Positions 25,009 through 32,737 of a DNA stretch of 64,000 bases are shown here, in pieces. Numbering within the stretch: position 1 is the stretch's first letter; each line of letters opens with the position of its first letter. This DNA comes from Georgenia yuyongxinii (GTDB lineage Bacteria > Actinomycetota > Actinomycetes > Actinomycetales > Actinomycetaceae). The position numbers and the translations under genes are program-made. The notes beneath the pieces are model-generated. The model was not told where the DNA came from and did not search any database. It saw only the letters and a list, made by a program, of their open reading frames with translations. The stretch is taken from positions 186,001-250,000 of the forward strand of contig NZ_CP040915.1 of the NCBI RefSeq assembly GCF_006352065.1, in the 5' to 3' direction.

Positions 25009-25674
25009 ATGCCCGCACCGTCCACCACGCGCCTGCCCACCGACCTGGCCGTGGACACCTCGCCCATCGTCCTCACTCCGCCCGCGGGGACCGACCTCGA
25101 CGACATCTGGCGCGCGGTGATCCCCGAGACCCGGACCCGCAGCAACGACGTGCACCTGCCGATGTCGTTGGCCTACGCGGAGCGGCTGTGCGTGGTGCAC
25201 CCCGAGGCCGACTCGCTGCTGGTGCGGGTGACGATCCTGCTGCACGACACGGGCTGGGGCCGGGTGGACGAGGGCCGCATCTTCTCGGAGGGGTTCAGCG
25301 GGGACTGGCGCAAGGCGCAGATCCGGTTCGAGCACGAGCGCCAGGGCTGCCTCATCGCCCAGGAGGTCCTGCCGCCGCTGGGGTACGACGCGGAGTTCGT
25401 CGAGCGGGTGGTCACCATCATCGACGGGCACGACACCCGCCCGTTCTCGAAGTCGCTGGAGGACTCCCTCGTCCGGGACGCCGACCGGCTCTGGCGCTTC
25501 GACTACGCCGGCATCGCCGTCGCCGCCAGCTGGTTCCGGCTCGACCCGGCGACCTACGCCGACCGGCTCGAGACGGAGATCCTCCCCGAGCTGCTCACCG
25601 AGGCGGGCCACACCATCGCCGTCGCGCACCTGGCCCGCGCCCGGGCGCTGCTCAAGACGGACGTGCTGCGATGA
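25009..25674 (+). CDS. HD-domain phosphohydrolase-like protein 1
   Basis: 221-residue HD-superfamily protein. The metal-binding set is visible: His in NDVHLPMSL, the HD pair in LLHDTGWG, further His in RFEHERQG and IIDGHDTRP, and the distal Asp in RDADRLWRFD. HD proteins are metal-dependent phosphohydrolases. In an operon with a dikinase it may remove a phosphate from a pathway intermediate; HD-type hydrolysis in such pathways is inference. ATG chosen 7 bases after GAGGA rather than a GTG two codons earlier. Its stop overlaps the aldehyde dehydrogenase start (ATGA). A paralogue lies after that gene. Confidence 0.82.
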   Translation: MPAPSTTRLPTDLAVDTSPIVLTPPAGTDLDDIWRAVIPETRTRSNDVHLPMSLAYAERLCVVHPEADSLLVRVTILLHDTGWGRVDEGRIFSEGFSGDWRKAQIRFEHERQGCLIAQEVLPPLGYDAEFVERVVTIIDGHDTRPFSKSLEDSLVRDADRLWRFDYAGIAVAASWFRLDPATYADRLETEILPELLTEAGHTIAVAHLARARALLKTDVLR

Positions 25675-27185
25675 GCGCGGCACCCCGCGAGGCGGCCCTG
25701 GGCGGCGGGTCCGCCGCCGCGGTGCTCGACCGGGCGACCCTCGCCCTGCCCTACACGCGCGAGGCCGACCACTTCATCGACGGCGGCTGGGTGCCCTCCA
25801 CCGGCACGGCACGCGTTGCGGTGGTCGACCCGGCCACCGAGGAGGAGTGGGGCGCCGTCCCGCTGGCCACCGGCGAGGACGTCGATCGTGCCGTGGCCGC
25901 CGCGCGGCGGGCGCTGCCCGGCTGGGCCGCCCTGGCGCCGTCGGAGCGGGCCGCGCTCATGCGCCGGGCAGCCGACGAGATCGAGCGCCGGGCCCAGCCG
26001 CTGGCCTGGACGAACACCCGGGAGAACGGCTCACCACTGGCCGAGACGTTGGGCGCCGCGGCGAACGCCGCGGGGATCCTCCGCTACTTCGCCTCCCTCG
26101 CCGGGCACCTGGAGACCCCGGACGTGCGGCCCTTCCCGAACGGGGCGGGGGAGAGCGTGGTCAGCTGGGACCCGGTGGGGGTGTGCGCGCTTATCGCCCC
26201 GTGGAACTTCCCCATCAACCTCGTGGTCATCAAGCTCGCGCCGGCGCTGCTGGCGGGCTGCACGGTGGTCATCAAGCCCGCCTCGCCCACGCCCCTGTCG
26301 ATCCGGCTGGTGATCGACGCCGTCGCCGCCGCGGGAGTGCCCGCGGGCGTGGTCAACCTCGTCACGGGGAACGGCGCGGTGGGTGACGCCCTGGTGCGGC
26401 ACCCGCAGGTGAACAAGGTCGCCTTCACCGGGTCGACGCCGGTGGGCCGGCGCATCGCCGCCGCGTGCGGGGAGCTCCTCCGGCCGGTGACCCTGGAGCT
26501 GGGCGGGAAGTCCGCCGGGATCGTGCTGCCCGACGTGGACATGGACGAGATGTCCCAGGTGCTCCTGCGCTCGTGCCTGCGCAACACCGGCCAGACCTGC
26601 TACATCTCCACCCGGCTGCTCGTGCCCGCCGCGCGGTACGAGGAGGTGGTCGACGCCGTCACCGCCACGGTCGCCGCCGCGCCGCTGGGAGACCCGCTCG
26701 ACGAGCGGACCGTCTTCGGGCCGGTCGCCACCCGGGCGCAGTATGACACGGTGCTGGAGTACCTCGCCGCCGGGCAGGCCGAGGGCGCGCGGGCCACCAC
26801 CGGTGGCGCCGCGGCCGACGCGGACCGCGGCTACTACGTCCAGCCCACCGTCTTCGCCGACGTCACCGCGGACATGCGGATCGCCCGGGAGGAGATCTTC
26901 GGGCCCGTACTCAGCGTGCTGCGCTACGACGATGTCGAGCAGGCCGTGGCGCTCGCGAACGACACCACGTTCGGCCTGGGCGGGATCGTCTTCTCCGCCG
27001 ATCCCGAGCGGGCCTACCAGGTGGCGCGCCGGGTGAACACCGGCTCGATCGGGCTGAACTTCTTCGCGTCCAACCACGCCGCGCCGTTCGGCGGGCGCGG
27101 CGACTCCGGGCTCGGGGTGGAGTACGGGCTCGAGGGCCTGCACGCGTACCTGTCGCCGCAGTCGGTGCACCGGCGGGCGCGGTGA
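25671..27185 (+). CDS. Aldehyde dehydrogenase (operon member)
   Basis: 504-residue NAD(P)-dependent aldehyde dehydrogenase. Seen: WNFPINLVVIKLAPALLAGC, FTGSTPVGRRIAA in the cofactor site, general base Glu in LELGGKSAG, catalytic Cys in NTGQTCYIS, EEIFGPVLSVLRY and the C-terminal substrate region. The ATG overlaps the preceding stop and the gene is coupled to a second HD gene by GTGA. It would turn an aldehyde made by the P450 or SDR steps into an acid. The substrate is unknown. Confidence 0.94.
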   Translation: MSAAPREAALGGGSAAAVLDRATLALPYTREADHFIDGGWVPSTGTARVAVVDPATEEEWGAVPLATGEDVDRAVAAARRALPGWAALAPSERAALMRRAADEIERRAQPLAWTNTRENGSPLAETLGAAANAAGILRYFASLAGHLETPDVRPFPNGAGESVVSWDPVGVCALIAPWNFPINLVVIKLAPALLAGCTVVIKPASPTPLSIRLVIDAVAAAGVPAGVVNLVTGNGAVGDALVRHPQVNKVAFTGSTPVGRRIAAACGELLRPVTLELGGKSAGIVLPDVDMDEMSQVLLRSCLRNTGQTCYISTRLLVPAARYEEVVDAVTATVAAAPLGDPLDERTVFGPVATRAQYDTVLEYLAAGQAEGARATTGGAAADADRGYYVQPTVFADVTADMRIAREEIFGPVLSVLRYDDVEQAVALANDTTFGLGGIVFSADPERAYQVARRVNTGSIGLNFFASNHAAPFGGRGDSGLGVEYGLEGLHAYLSPQSVHRRAR

Positions 27186-27883
27186 GCTCGCCCCAGCACC
27201 GCGCGACGACGCGGACGTCCCGGCTCGGGCGGGACGTGAGCCACCTTGTGCCGCCGGCCGGCGAGGTGCCCGGGTTGGTGACACTGACCGAGCGGGACCG
27301 GGCGCTGTGGGAGTGGGCGGCCGGGTACCTGCACGTGCGCGACAACGACGCGCACACCCTGTACTCCTACGGCTTGGCGACGGCGCTCGTGGCGCGGACG
27401 CCGTCTGCGCGGCCGGAGATCGTGCTGCCCGCGATCCTGCTGCACGACACCGGCTGGTCCACCGTGCCCGAGGAGGACATCCTCGAGGCCATCGCACCGC
27501 AGGCGCGGCGGCCCGAGCTCGTGCGCGCACATGAGATCGCCGGGGCACGCATCGCCCGGGAGGTCCTGAGCGAGCTCGGCCACGATGAGGCGGACGTCGA
27601 GGAGATTGTCGAGATCATCGACGGCCACGACAGCCGCGCCGAGGCGCTCTCGGTAAACGATGCCTGCGTCAAAGACGCCGACAAGCTGTGGCGGATCACG
27701 CCGCACGGGCTGGCGACGGTACAGCGCTGGTTCGGCCTCGACGCCGACGAGGCGCTGCGGATCGTGAGCGCTCGCACCCATGAGCACCTGCACACCGAGG
27801 CCGGCCGGGCGATGGCCGGGGCTATGGGCGCACTGGCCTCAATCGAGCTGACCGCTGAGTGTGCGGTACTCCGCGCAGAATGA
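27182..27883 (+). CDS. HD-domain phosphohydrolase-like protein 2
   Basis: 233-residue paralogue of the HD protein encoded before the aldehyde dehydrogenase. It shows the same pattern: NDAHTLYSYG, LLHDTGWS, RAHEIAG, EIIDGHDSRA and KDADKLWRIT. It is the last gene of the P450/dikinase operon, joined by a 4-base overlap. Two different HD proteins in one operon suggest two phosphorylated substrates, or a heteromer. Function is not established. Confidence 0.82.
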   Translation: MSSPQHRATTRTSRLGRDVSHLVPPAGEVPGLVTLTERDRALWEWAAGYLHVRDNDAHTLYSYGLATALVARTPSARPEIVLPAILLHDTGWSTVPEEDILEAIAPQARRPELVRAHEIAGARIAREVLSELGHDEADVEEIVEIIDGHDSRAEALSVNDACVKDADKLWRITPHGLATVQRWFGLDADEALRIVSARTHEHLHTEAGRAMAGAMGALASIELTAECAVLRAE

Positions 27884-28363
27884 GCCGCACCCCCGACTGG
27901 GACGTCGAGGTGCCTGGACACGGGCTCCCCGGTCCCGAGGCCCACGGCGGGGGCCCGCAACAAGGGCCGCCCAGGTAGTTGAAATGGGGCACTAGGTTCG
28001 CGGGTAGTCTCGGGATGTGTTGCCGATGATTCGCAAGGTCAAGACCGCCTCGGGGCGACGACTGTGCAGATCGTGGACAGGAGTGGCGGACGCGGCCGAT
28101 CGTGGCTCATGTCGGCTCGGCCCACGACCTTCTTGCCGGCCAGTTCGTTACCGAGGAGTACGGCGACCGCGACCCCGCTCGCAGCCACGACGATGCCACC
28201 AATGCTGATGGGTATGAGTGGGAGCGGCATATCTGTTCCTGAGCCTCGCTTCGTTGAGGGCCCCAGCGTCGACCGGGGACTCCAGTGACTCTAGGGATCA
28301 CGTACGCGGCGTTTGAGGATCGCCCCGAAGACGCGTAACGCACGCTCCAGGACCCAAACACAT
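27884..28363. other. Intergenic left edge of the defence island
   Basis: 480 bases between the end of the catabolic operon and the stop of the Z1 gene. Base composition falls from the GC-rich operon to more mixed DNA at about 27970, marking the likely island edge. One small minus-strand ORF with a membrane helix is listed separately. No tRNA, direct repeat or integrase was found. No confident terminator was found for either flanking gene. Confidence 0.5.
28039..28230 (-). CDS. Small predicted membrane protein
   Basis: 63-residue ORF with one clear hydrophobic segment (IPISIGGIVVAASGVAVAVL, about residues 6-25) followed by a basic, Pro-containing tail. AGGA lies 6 bases before the ATG. It overlaps a similar-sized plus-strand ORF without such features. 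It is downstream of the Z1 gene on the same strand, at the island edge. I do not recognise it; it may be an accessory membrane peptide of the island or a remnant. Confidence 0.4.
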   Translation of the reverse strand: MPLPLIPISIGGIVVAASGVAVAVLLGNELAGKKVVGRADMSHDRPRPPLLSTICTVVAPRRS

Positions 28364-30574
28364 TTACCCGGCTAGCTCTGCCTGAAGAATCACCCTGTCG
28401 CTGAGATCTGTCGGGATGTGGATCGCCACGGAGGTCGCACGAGATCGGGTGCCCGGGCCAACCTCTACGGCGAGCTCATGCACCTGGACCGTGACAGTGT
28501 CGCCCGCCGCGAAACCCCGGTCGCCCCGGTAGGTGCTTCCGTCAGCCGGGTCAGGACCCTGCATCAAGTTCCCGACCTCGAGCGCTTCGACGTCGTCAAT
28601 CAGGTTCAAGTCCCAACCTGCACCCGCGAGCACCGGACGAGAGGCGACTGACGGACCACGATCGCGAGTGGCTCCGCCGTTCATGAAAACGACGTCAACC
28701 GGGATCTCCCCCTCGACGCTGCCGAGCGCGAGGAGGCTCGAGTAGAGGACGTTCTTCTCATCCGCTGCCGCACGCCAGTCTGCGAGGACTTCGGCCACTT
28801 CGCCCCACGTGCTTCGGACAACCGTGTTGCGGGCATGTGTGCGGTGATCCCGAGGGTCATCTGTCGCTGAGGCGCGAAGCCCGTCAAGGCGAGACCTACC
28901 TTCGGCGGTAGGACCGGTCGGCTCACCGTAGACATGGGTCTGCGTGAGCACCCATCCGCTTAGCCTAAAGTCGTCGACGTCCAGACTGATCACCGCACGG
29001 CGCGTCGGGTTCAGGCTCGAGTCGAGCAGGATCGTCCGTCGCCACGTCGACAGCTCTCGCCCGTTGGTGTCGAGCTCAGACAGAGCGCCCCTCATCGCGT
29101 TCTCGTGTCTGACGTACTTTCGGAACACGTCCGCCGTATCCGGGTTCATCCAGGCGCGCAGCAGGTCTAGGTACGACCGCTTGTACCCGAAGAAGCGTCC
29201 GCGCTGCTGGACTGTGTCAGCGTTGCGGACGCCTGGCCCCCTCGGCATGTACGTCACCGCCAGATTTTCCACGGTGAAGCCACGGTCAAGCTTGTTGCCC
29301 CCGATGACGATCCATCCGGGCGCCTGCGTCCACTCGCTCGAGGTGATCTCGTTGCCCTGGGCACTGTTGACCACGCGAACTCTGACCGCTTCGAGATACC
29401 CATCGTCGGCAAGCATCTCGATGAGCTCTTCGAGCGAGACTGACGCACCCTCGACGACATTGCCGCCGGTGGTTGCGAGGTCGTCGTATGCAGGAGAGAA
29501 CACTTCGGTTGTGACCTGATCCCTGAGCACCTCGTCACCATCGGTGAGCGCGACAGTCAGCCGGCCCATGATGCCTCGCACCCATGCGTCGTAGGCGCGG
29601 TGCAGGTCGGTCCCTGAGGACGGGTGGATCAGCATCGTGAGAGGTCGGGGTCTTCCTCGGAGCTGCGCGACAACCATCGCGAGGAGGTAGGTCGCGATCG
29701 CGCGCTCGAGCGACTCGGGCGGACTGATCGACTCGTCATCGAGAGCGTCGTCGTTGATCTCTCGCACAAACCCGGCGTAGGACTCGTCGAACAGGTCCGC
29801 ACCTCCGACGTAACCCTCGCCGGGGGTTAGGACAGAGACCGTCCGCGGCGAAAGGGTGTCCTCAAGAGCGATCAGGAGCGGAGCCTGCGGTGTCGCCGTA
29901 TACAGGACGTACGAGTGGTTCGCTGCGGTCTCCCGGAGAAGACGGATCGCGCGATATGTCGAGCTCTCTGCGCCGCCTGGCCTCGCGACGTTGAGGCCAG
30001 CCTGGTCTGCTTCGTCGTCGATGAACAGGACTGGCGCGCCCGGGACCTGACCGAGGACATCTGCCAGCACAGATCGGGCACGTCGAAGGCTTGCGTGGTT
30101 CTTGAGGACGACGGCGACGGTCGTGACCCGGCTCCTCGTCCTGCGTTCGTCCTGCCACCGCTGAGCTCGCGCGAGGATCTCCCCTGCGTTCACCGGCCGC
30201 AGGTCATTGACCGGATACCAACTCGGGAGGCGGCCGTCACCGTCCATGGCAAGGTCCCTGACCAGCCGCTCGTAGGTTTGATCACGCAGGTTGGTCTTTG
30301 TCCCTGCAAGCACGACGACGAGCGGGAAACCGTTGTCGCGGGCAGTGGCGATAAGACCGGTGAAGGAGAGGGTCTTGCCGCTCTGTACGGCACCCACCAC
30401 CAGTTCAGCCGAGGTGCCATCGTTGTCCCACTCCGGCGCGCGGCAGCGTCCGAGTATACGGAGGGTCTCCTGCTCGACGCGTGACTGCTCGTGCCGGCTC
30501 AAGTTCGTGCGGCCGAGCAGGTCCTGCAACTTCTGCCCCGATTGAGGCGTCCACAGGTTCGCATTTCTGGTCAT
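28364..30574 (-). CDS. Z1-domain ATPase/helicase-like protein of a MORC-type R-M system
   Basis: 736-residue Z1-domain protein, a superfamily II-like ATPase found in restriction systems with MORC/MutL ATPases. Seen: Walker A VVGAVQSGKTLSFTGLIA, a DEAD-like Walker B VLFIDDEADQAG, motif III-like YTATPQAPLL, the Z1 region GWIVIGGNKLDRGFTVENLA and the arginine-finger-like TVQQRGRFFGYKRSYLDL. ATG chosen where the preceding ATPase gene ends with a 4-base overlap; the open frame upstream is shadow. Its job is presumably ATP-driven DNA remodelling or translocation during restriction. Product length is near the family norm. Confidence 0.88.
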   Translation of the reverse strand: MTRNANLWTPQSGQKLQDLLGRTNLSRHEQSRVEQETLRILGRCRAPEWDNDGTSAELVVGAVQSGKTLSFTGLIATARDNGFPLVVVLAGTKTNLRDQTYERLVRDLAMDGDGRLPSWYPVNDLRPVNAGEILARAQRWQDERRTRSRVTTVAVVLKNHASLRRARSVLADVLGQVPGAPVLFIDDEADQAGLNVARPGGAESSTYRAIRLLRETAANHSYVLYTATPQAPLLIALEDTLSPRTVSVLTPGEGYVGGADLFDESYAGFVREINDDALDDESISPPESLERAIATYLLAMVVAQLRGRPRPLTMLIHPSSGTDLHRAYDAWVRGIMGRLTVALTDGDEVLRDQVTTEVFSPAYDDLATTGGNVVEGASVSLEELIEMLADDGYLEAVRVRVVNSAQGNEITSSEWTQAPGWIVIGGNKLDRGFTVENLAVTYMPRGPGVRNADTVQQRGRFFGYKRSYLDLLRAWMNPDTADVFRKYVRHENAMRGALSELDTNGRELSTWRRTILLDSSLNPTRRAVISLDVDDFRLSGWVLTQTHVYGEPTGPTAEGRSRLDGLRASATDDPRDHRTHARNTVVRSTWGEVAEVLADWRAAADEKNVLYSSLLALGSVEGEIPVDVVFMNGGATRDRGPSVASRPVLAGAGWDLNLIDDVEALEVGNLMQGPDPADGSTYRGDRGFAAGDTVTVQVHELAVEVGPGTRSRATSVAIHIPTDLSDRVILQAELAG

Positions 30575-32121
30575 GCCGTCGCCCTCTTCGCGAGCGGGCC
30601 GGTGAGAATTCGGTTGAGCTCCGCGATCAGGTAGCGCGGTTCTCGCGCTCCACTGCGTTCCGCCTTGATCTGGGCCAGAGCGATAGCGACAGCGAGCCGG
30701 AGCACGGGCTCCAGGTCCATGCCCGGCAGGTAGGCGAATGACTGCGTAAAAGTGTGGGACCGGTTGACCGTGACCGTCCACGCTGAGTCCTCCTGGAGGA
30801 CCCGTATCCAATGGTTCTTGTCCGCTGGGTTGTCGATGACACTGATGGTCAGACGTTCGCCCAGGACTTCCCACTCGGTGTCGCCAAGCATCACCGACTC
30901 TGCAACTGGTGGCGACGCCGGGGCCGCACCGATCGTCTCAGTCTCATCCCCGGGATCAGCCGCCTCGGGGATCGGCTGGACGACCGCCTGGACGACCTGC
31001 TCCACAATTCCACGCACAGTGCTCTGGATGCCGCGTCCGCGCTCGGTCGTTCGGTGGTTGCGCGCCATCTTGAGCAGCGGCAGCGGTTCCGCGTCGAGCG
31101 CCTGCCCGAGCTTCTCCAGGAACTCGTCCTCTTCTTCGTCATGCCAGACGAGGGAGTCTTTTGTATGGGTCACTTTGACCTGCGAGACGTCGAGCTCTCC
31201 GACGAGCCGCTGGGACTCGAAGGAGTTGCCACGCCCAAAGACCCGAGCCGGCTTGTACCCGTCGCTGTCTCGCGCCGCACCTCCTGCACCCTGTACGACC
31301 TTGTCTCGGTACAAGAGAGCGAAACCGGCTGCAGCGGTGTCGCCCTTGGCGAAGAGCCCGGCCCAGCCCATGATCATCCGGCCCGAGTCGAGCACGATCG
31401 AGACGTCTTTCCTCCACATCTCTGGCGGGGCGTCGGGCGTGCTCCATCGCGGGGCGACCAGGAACTCAGGGGCCGAGTAGGTGAGCTTACGTCCAGCGAC
31501 GACGATCTCCACCCGCTCGTCGGCAATGAACCTCCGGTAAATCGACGAAAGGTAGTCACGGATCTTGCCGAGCGTGCGCCCGGTGGGTGCTGGCTGGTTG
31601 AGGTCTGTGAGGACGAGCGTCGTCCCGTGCTCCTCTGCCCGTGCCGGTGTCGTCACGACAGCGATGTGATCTGACTTCTCCTCGACGATGGTCGGGATGT
31701 CGAACGTGACCTCACGGCGGACATCCTCTCCGAGCGCTGTCGTGGTCACGACGAAGTGCTTGGCGTACCAGCTCGCGGCGCTCTTCATACCAATGCCGAA
31801 CTGTGAGAGCCCAGACGCGTCGGCTGGCGGGGCAGCCGGCGTGAATGCGCGACCGATGTCCTCGGTGTAGATACCCGCGGCGTTGTCGGCGACCGAGATT
31901 CGTCCGCCCGAGCGGTCGATCTCGATGTCGATGTTGAGCCTGGCTACTCCGCCGCCCGCAAGGGCGAGGCGATCCTGGTTTGCGCGCCAGGACTGCAGGG
32001 AGTTGTCGACGAACTCGCCGATAGCGTACCAAGCCCTGTAGTTCATCGAGGGGAACAACGCGAGCATTCCGACACCGGGCCGTACTTCGACCTGTTTGAC
32101 CTGTTCGACCTGCAGACTCAT
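30571..32121 (-). CDS. MORC/MutL-like GHKL ATPase of the R-M system
   Basis: 516-residue ATPase with a GHKL (Hsp90/MutL-type) fold. Seen: N-box GEFVDNSLQSW, G1 box VADNAAGIY, G2 box FGIGMKSAASWYAKHF and a Thr in TLVLTDLN. The C-terminal 200 residues (after about 330) have no motif I recognise. Such ATPases clamp DNA or act as switches and are paired with Z1 proteins in predicted restriction systems. ATG chosen at MSLQVEQ, with GGGAG upstream; an earlier ATG lacks a ribosome site. It overlaps the Z1 start by 4 bases and is separated from vsr by 160 bases that hold hairpins. Confidence 0.88.
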   Translation of the reverse strand: MSLQVEQVKQVEVRPGVGMLALFPSMNYRAWYAIGEFVDNSLQSWRANQDRLALAGGGVARLNIDIEIDRSGGRISVADNAAGIYTEDIGRAFTPAAPPADASGLSQFGIGMKSAASWYAKHFVVTTTALGEDVRREVTFDIPTIVEEKSDHIAVVTTPARAEEHGTTLVLTDLNQPAPTGRTLGKIRDYLSSIYRRFIADERVEIVVAGRKLTYSAPEFLVAPRWSTPDAPPEMWRKDVSIVLDSGRMIMGWAGLFAKGDTAAAGFALLYRDKVVQGAGGAARDSDGYKPARVFGRGNSFESQRLVGELDVSQVKVTHTKDSLVWHDEEEDEFLEKLGQALDAEPLPLLKMARNHRTTERGRGIQSTVRGIVEQVVQAVVQPIPEAADPGDETETIGAAPASPPVAESVMLGDTEWEVLGERLTISVIDNPADKNHWIRVLQEDSAWTVTVNRSHTFTQSFAYLPGMDLEPVLRLAVAIALAQIKAERSGAREPRYLIAELNRILTGPLAKRATA

Positions 32122-32234
32122 TCGACTCCCTTGGCTCCGGGAGAAGGCTAACGGCGAACCGAACACTGGGGGGCGTACCTACGGTCATGTCGCAATGCGT
32201 GCACGGGGTCGGCAGGATGGAAGCGACCGTCCAA

Positions 32235-32262
32235 GGGTGCGAAGGGAGCACCCCTGTAGGGG
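32235..32262 (-). promoter_or_regulatory. Two competing hairpins between vsr and the GHKL ATPase gene
   Basis: GGGTGC (32235-32240) pairs with GCACCC (32248-32253), and CCCC (32251-32254) pairs with GGGG (32259-32262) around TGTA. The two structures share bases and cannot form together. They lie in the only large gap of the minus-strand defence genes. They may form an attenuator or a terminator separating methyltransferase-vsr from the ATPase pair. Low confidence. Confidence 0.3.
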
Positions 32263-32281
32263 CGCACGCTTCACGCGGGCT

Positions 32282-32722
32282 TCAGCGAATGGCAGCCTCA
32301 ACTCGATCCGCCGCGGAGTCAGGCGACTCGTGCTCCCAGACGCGCACAACGGTCCAGGCGAGCTCGCCGAGCAGTCGGTCGGTGTCTCGGTCGCGAGCGT
32401 GGTTTGCCGAGAGCTTAGACTCCCACCACTCGCTATTCGATCGCGGCCGAGTGCCGTGGTTTGGGCAGCCGTGCCAGAAACATCCGTCGACGAAAACCGC
32501 CACTCTTGCCTTCGTGAACGCGATGTCGATCGTCCGCCGGCGCTGGCCCGGGATCGGGTAGGCCACCCGGTACCGCAGGCCGCGGGAGTGGAGCTCTCGG
32601 CGCAGCGCCATCTCGGCAGCGGTGTCACGCCGCTTGGCAGTGCTCATCCGCCGCGAGAGAGCCGGCGAGGATGAGCCCGGGTGGGCCGGGACATGCTGCG
32701 GTACTGGCGGTTGGAATGTCAC
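32282..32722 (-). CDS. vsr: Very-short-patch mismatch repair endonuclease
   Basis: 146-residue Vsr endonuclease, which nicks DNA at T:G mismatches that arise when 5-methylcytosine deaminates. Seen: SRRMSTAKRRDTAAEMALRR, the catalytic region TIDIAFTKARVAVFVDGCFW and zinc-site residues in HGCPNHG and WESKL. It lies 15 bases after the C5-methyltransferase gene, the usual pairing. The start is a GTG with only a weak ribosome site; the internal Met26 lies within the conserved Vsr core and is not a better start. In MORC-type systems a Vsr-like enzyme is a known companion. Confidence 0.93.
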   Translation of the reverse strand: MTFQPPVPQHVPAHPGSSSPALSRRMSTAKRRDTAAEMALRRELHSRGLRYRVAYPIPGQRRRTIDIAFTKARVAVFVDGCFWHGCPNHGTRPRSNSEWWESKLSANHARDRDTDRLLGELAWTVVRVWEHESPDSAADRVEAAIR

Positions 32723-32737
32723 CGCCCCATCGTGCCG

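Noticed and set aside
28064-28288. Plus-strand ORF of 74 codons in the island edge
   Set aside because: No ribosome site or hydrophobic pattern; the opposite-strand ORF with a membrane helix explains the open frame better.
32646-32722. Shorter start of vsr at the internal Met26
   Set aside because: Met26 lies within the conserved SRRM...RRDT segment of Vsr proteins, so starting there would cut the family core; the upstream GTG is kept despite a weak ribosome site.
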